Shown piece after piece: positions 4,886 through 7,918 of a stretch of DNA of 7,918 nt. Both the position numbers and the translations under genes were made by a program. Numbering within the stretch: the first letter of the stretch is position 1; the number at the start of each line of letters is the position of its first letter. Source of the DNA: Candidatus Delongbacteria bacterium (GTDB taxonomy: Bacteria > UBA4055); NCBI GenBank assembly GCA_013139625.1, contig WTAK01000274.1, positions 1 to 7,918 of the forward strand, read 5' to 3'. The notes under the pieces were generated by a model, which saw only the letters and a list, made by a program, of their open reading frames with translations, was not told where the DNA came from and ran no database searches.

Positions 4886-7654
4886 CGCTAATAGCTGACT
4901 CTCTATCTCTCCTAACTCTATCCGAAATCCTCTACTCTTTAACTGATGGTCTATTCTACCTAAACATTCTATATTACCATCTGGTAACCATCTAGCCAGA
5001 TCTCCTGTTTTATATAATTTACCTTCTTTATAAGGATTGTCTATGAATTTTTCTGCTGTTAATTTTTTATTGTTCAAATATCCTCGAGATAATCCATCCC
5101 CTGCAATGCATAATTCACCGGAGATGCCAATTGGTTGGATATGCTTGTTTGAATCTAGTATGTAAATTTGAGTATTGGATATTGGCTTTCCAATATTTAC
5201 TTTTTTATCTTTAGTTACATCTTTTGTAGAAGACCATATCGTTGTTTCTGTTGGACCGTAAAGATTATATATTTTAGCATTAGTTAATTGTTGAATTGTT
5301 TTCAATAATTTTAATGGTAATTCCTCTCCTCCGACAAGTAAGTATTTTAAGCTTTTTAAATTATCTATTTCTTCTACTTCATTCAGCAATAATAATTGCA
5401 TCCTAGAAGGAGTTACTTGTAAAACATCAATTTCTTTTGTTTTTATTATTGCTAGTATTCTTTCGGGATCGTTTAGATCATATTTATCGCCTATTACCAT
5501 CCTAGTACCATTAGTAATTGGCAAAAAGATTTCTAATCCAAATATATCAAATGAAATTGTGGTTAATGATAATAGAGAAGATTCTGAATCAAAAGAAATT
5601 TCTTCATTCATACCTGTGATAAAATTCGATAAATTCCTATGCTCTATCATAACACCTTTAGGTTTACCGGTTGTACCGGATGTGAAAATTACATAACATA
5701 AATCCGTAGGTCTGGTTATTAACTCTAAATTAGAATCATCTTCAGCATAGACACGTTTATCATCCAAATCAACAATATCTAGATCATATTTTTCTTTCAA
5801 TTCTTCAAAATACTTGTTTTGTGTCAACAGCAACTGAACTTCAGCATCTGCTAACATAAAACTTATTCTGTCTTCTGGATAAGTAGGATCTATTGGTAAA
5901 TAAGCTCCCCCTGACTTCATGATTCCCAATATCCCGATGATCATCTCAAAGGATCTATCAACCATGATACCAATAATTGTATCTGGCTTTACTCTCTTTT
6001 CTCCTAATAATCTAGCTATCTGATTCGATCTTTTGTTAAGCTCTCCATAGATCATTTCTTTATCTTCAAAAACCAATGCTACATTATCAGGATGCATCTG
6101 TACCTGCTCTTCAAATAGCTGATGAATTACCTTATCTTTTGGATAGTCTGATGCTGTATCATTAAAATCATACAATAATTTATGTCTATCTTCTTGTGAT
6201 AATATGTCTATATCTGATAGTTTTGTCTCTAAGGTAATATCTTGTATGATTTTCTTGAAATAGCTTATAAATCTATCTATTGTCTCTGATTTGAATAACT
6301 TTGTACAGTAGTTAAATCCGATTATTAGTTTCGATCTCTTTTTAACAATATTAATAGTAAAATCAAACTGAGATTTAATGCTTAAATGCTTACCGAAATA
6401 TACTTTTTTATTTTTAAATATCTCATTGTTAGCATTTAATAAGTTTAAACATACATCAAATATAGGATTACGACTAAAGTCTCTTACTACACTTAACTCT
6501 TCTACCAAATCCTCAAATTGATATAATTGATTCTCATATGATTTTAATGTTCTGTCTTTTATACTTGCTAAGAATTCTTTATAGGTTAACTCTCCTTTTG
6601 GGTAGTTCCTTAACGCCAATGTGTTGACAAACATACCTATTATATTGGATAGGTCAGGATGTACTCTACCTGCTATTGGAGCCCCCACAACTATATCTTC
6701 TTGCCCACTCAGCTTTGAAAGTAATACATTAAATACTGACAACAGGACCATATAAAGTGTTGTATTACTTTCTTTACTGAGACTATATAATTTATCTCTC
6801 AATTCTTCTTCCAATACGAAATTTACCATTGCTCCTTCAAAATTCTGTTCAGTAGATCTTGGATAATCATAAGGTAAATTCAAAACAGGTATTTCATCTG
6901 AGAACTCCTTAACCCAATACTCTTTCTGTTGTTCTACTTCATCCTGATGAGCATCACTTTGTTGCCATTCAGCATAATCCTTATATTGTAAGCGTAATTC
7001 TGGCAAATTCTCTCCTTGCAATAATTTCGAAAATTCAATCTGTAATAGATTCATTGATACATCATCTGAGATTATATGATGCATATCTACCATTAAATAA
7101 TTTTCATTACTTGTAGTATTTCTTACATAACCTACTCGTAACAAAGGAGCTTTACTTAAATCAAATGATCTTATAAATGATGATTTTAGTTTCTCAAATT
7201 CACTGTCTGTTGATATTTCATGTATTTCTATATCTATATCTACATTTGAATGAATCTGTTGTACTGGAAAGTCATCTACCATCTCAAATGAAGTTCTAAA
7301 GCTTTCGTGGCGATCTATTAAAATCTTTAATGCTGTACTAACATTTTCTACGCTATGGCTTATAAGAAAATACTGAATTATATTATAGGCTACTGAATCA
7401 GGATTCATTTGCTGAAGTATATATAGACGCCCTTGTGCTGATGATAATACATAATGTTTTATTCTAAATATTGATTTTATTGTTTCATTCGAAATTTCTA
7501 AATAATTTATAATGTCCTCTTTATTATCTTTTATTTTTTCTAAAATTTCTTTAGAGATAGTGTTTTTGGGAGCATTTACCTTTATATTCTCTTCATATAT
7601 TTTTAAATTAATCCCTAATCTATTTAATTCGATGATAAACTTTTCTATATTCAT
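4883..7654 (-). CDS. NRPS, upstream half: TubC-type docking, condensation, glycine-type adenylation core
   Basis: This 923-residue product ends at an in-frame TGA. Residues 1-53 resemble the TubC N-terminal docking domain (MNIEKFIIELNRLGINL, then APK, then a helix), which receives chains from an upstream synthase. The C domain, about 67-480, has SSAQGRLYIL (71-80), RHESFRTSF (115-123) and HHIISDD (192-198; the usual Gly is Asp). The A domain starts near 500: TSGTTGKPKG (658-667), SFDIFGLEIF (701-710), NLYGPTETT (797-805), GELCIAGDGLSRGYL (846-860), YKTGDLARWLPDG (881-893) and RGFRIELGEIE (908-918). Pocket residues D703, I704, L707, Q746, L773, G775, L798, I806 and W807 give DILQLGLIW, the established glycine code. 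A10 and the carrier lie beyond the stop, so this polypeptide alone could not complete activation and loading. The ATG at 7654 is followed directly by docking-domain sequence; AGAGGA lies 14 bases upstream, a rather long spacing. Confidence 0.9.
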   Translation of the reverse strand: MNIEKFIIELNRLGINLKIYEENIKVNAPKNTISKEILEKIKDNKEDIINYLEISNETIKSIFRIKHYVLSSAQGRLYILQQMNPDSVAYNIIQYFLISHSVENVSTALKILIDRHESFRTSFEMVDDFPVQQIHSNVDIDIEIHEISTDSEFEKLKSSFIRSFDLSKAPLLRVGYVRNTTSNENYLMVDMHHIISDDVSMNLLQIEFSKLLQGENLPELRLQYKDYAEWQQSDAHQDEVEQQKEYWVKEFSDEIPVLNLPYDYPRSTEQNFEGAMVNFVLEEELRDKLYSLSKESNTTLYMVLLSVFNVLLSKLSGQEDIVVGAPIAGRVHPDLSNIIGMFVNTLALRNYPKGELTYKEFLASIKDRTLKSYENQLYQFEDLVEELSVVRDFSRNPIFDVCLNLLNANNEIFKNKKVYFGKHLSIKSQFDFTINIVKKRSKLIIGFNYCTKLFKSETIDRFISYFKKIIQDITLETKLSDIDILSQEDRHKLLYDFNDTASDYPKDKVIHQLFEEQVQMHPDNVALVFEDKEMIYGELNKRSNQIARLLGEKRVKPDTIIGIMVDRSFEMIIGILGIMKSGGAYLPIDPTYPEDRISFMLADAEVQLLLTQNKYFEELKEKYDLDIVDLDDKRVYAEDDSNLELITRPTDLCYVIFTSGTTGKPKGVMIEHRNLSNFITGMNEEISFDSESSLLSLTTISFDIFGLEIFLPITNGTRMVIGDKYDLNDPERILAIIKTKEIDVLQVTPSRMQLLLLNEVEEIDNLKSLKYLLVGGEELPLKLLKTIQQLTNAKIYNLYGPTETTIWSSTKDVTKDKKVNIGKPISNTQIYILDSNKHIQPIGISGELCIAGDGLSRGYLNNKKLTAEKFIDNPYKEGKLYKTGDLARWLPDGNIECLGRIDHQLKSRGFRIELGEIESQLLA

Positions 7655-7712
7655 AATATTTTAATGTTTCCTCTGTTGTTACTCTTTTATTATTGAGCTA
7701 TATTTTTATTTT

Positions 7713-7918
7713 TTACTCATTCTCACTAGTTAATTTTATAAAATCATCCATTACTTTCATCTCTTCTTCTACATTTCTCTCTGTATTACTCCACTCGATT
7801 GTCTCATCCCCTTTAATATTTGATGTTAACAAATCTATAGTTGTTAATTTAAACAGATCAACCATCTCAAATTTCTTATTCAATCTTTCAAATATTTTTT
7901 TATTCAATGCGATCAATT
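7713..7918 (-). CDS. C-terminal end of a PKS-type acyl carrier protein with acidic docking tail
   Basis: The gene is cut by the window edge and reads in from beyond 7918, so TTG at 7916 is an internal Leu codon. The visible LIALNKKIFERLNKKFEMVDLFKLTTIDLL stretch (first 30 residues, 7916-7827) aligns with the second half of PKS carrier domains, whose usual pattern is SLxxIQMNxxL followed about ten residues later by VxxFEYPTIxxL. On that alignment the phosphopantetheine Ser lies about three codons beyond the edge, and the preceding partial codon (NAA) fits the common Lys of SLK. After the carrier comes a tail of roughly 33 residues rich in Glu and Asp, ending at TAA 7715-7713. Such acidic tails can serve as C-terminal docking peptides for TubC-type domains, and the next gene begins with one 58 bases downstream. 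An NRPS peptidyl carrier cannot be excluded. Confidence 0.72.
   Translation of the reverse strand, partial: LIALNKKIFERLNKKFEMVDLFKLTTIDLLTSNIKGDETIEWSNTERNVEEEMKVMDDFIKLTSENE

Larger units (their letters stand above)
3038..7654 (-). pseudogene. Whole NRPS module (docking-C-A-T-C) broken by one TGA
   Basis: Treating the TGA as a sense codon gives one 1538-codon NRPS with the order TubC docking, C, A(Gly), T, terminal C. The reading frame is otherwise intact over 4.6 kb, with every expected A-domain motif in order, so any inactivation is recent or not absolute. Alternatives to a pseudogene are a sequencing or assembly error, stop-codon readthrough, or reinitiation at TTG 4828 to give a split enzyme whose A-domain halves meet in trans. 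The sequence alone cannot choose among these. Confidence 0.55.

Noticed and set aside
7655..7712. Promoter or terminator in the 58-base gap before the NRPS
   Set aside because: It is AT-rich, but I found no spaced -35/-10 pair and no stem-loop followed by a T run.

Overview
The window comes from a very AT-rich genome, by eye about 28-30% G+C. Strong purine-rich ribosome-binding sites and short intergenic gaps point to a low-G+C Bacillota, probably Clostridium-like. The genus is not proven. Every gene I can support lies on the minus strand in one tight, operon-like run, so transcription goes from high to low coordinates and the upstream end of the cluster is outside the window.

In transcription order the layout is as follows. 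(1) 7918-7713 is the C-terminal end of a PKS-type acyl carrier protein with an acidic tail. (2) 7654-3038 is an NRPS module reading TubC-type docking domain, condensation (C), adenylation (A), carrier (T), and a terminal condensation-like domain. It is interrupted in frame by a single TGA at 4885-4883, between adenylation motifs A8 and A10. (3) 3006-2296 is a GTP cyclohydrolase II family enzyme. (4) 2257-1556 is a thymidylate-kinase-like P-loop kinase with no ATG, GTG or TTG start ahead of its Walker A motif; an ATT start is the best explanation. (5) 1565-561 is an aminoglycoside/choline-type (APH fold) phosphotransferase that overlaps the kinase by 10 bases. (6) 527-1 is the N-terminal part of a beta-keto acid cleavage enzyme (BKACE, DUF849). 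Intergenic gaps are 58, 31, 38, -10 and 33 bases.

Read together, this is the 3' part of a hybrid PKS-NRPS natural-product cluster. The upstream PKS carrier would hand an acyl chain to the NRPS through a docking pair. The A-domain pocket residues spell the known glycine code (DILQLGLIW plus Lys), so the module should add glycine. There is no thioesterase; the last domain is condensation-like and may release the chain onto a nucleophile. The GTP cyclohydrolase II homologue and two kinase-fold genes suggest, as inference only, that a GTP-derived pyrimidine or other phosphorylated group is made or attached. I do not recognise the product.

The in-frame TGA means the NRPS as sequenced is split into two half-genes, neither of which holds a complete A domain. 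It may be a recent nonsense mutation, a sequencing error, a readthrough site or a genuine split. I saw no RNA genes, insertion sequences, CRISPR arrays, long repeats or convincing terminators.
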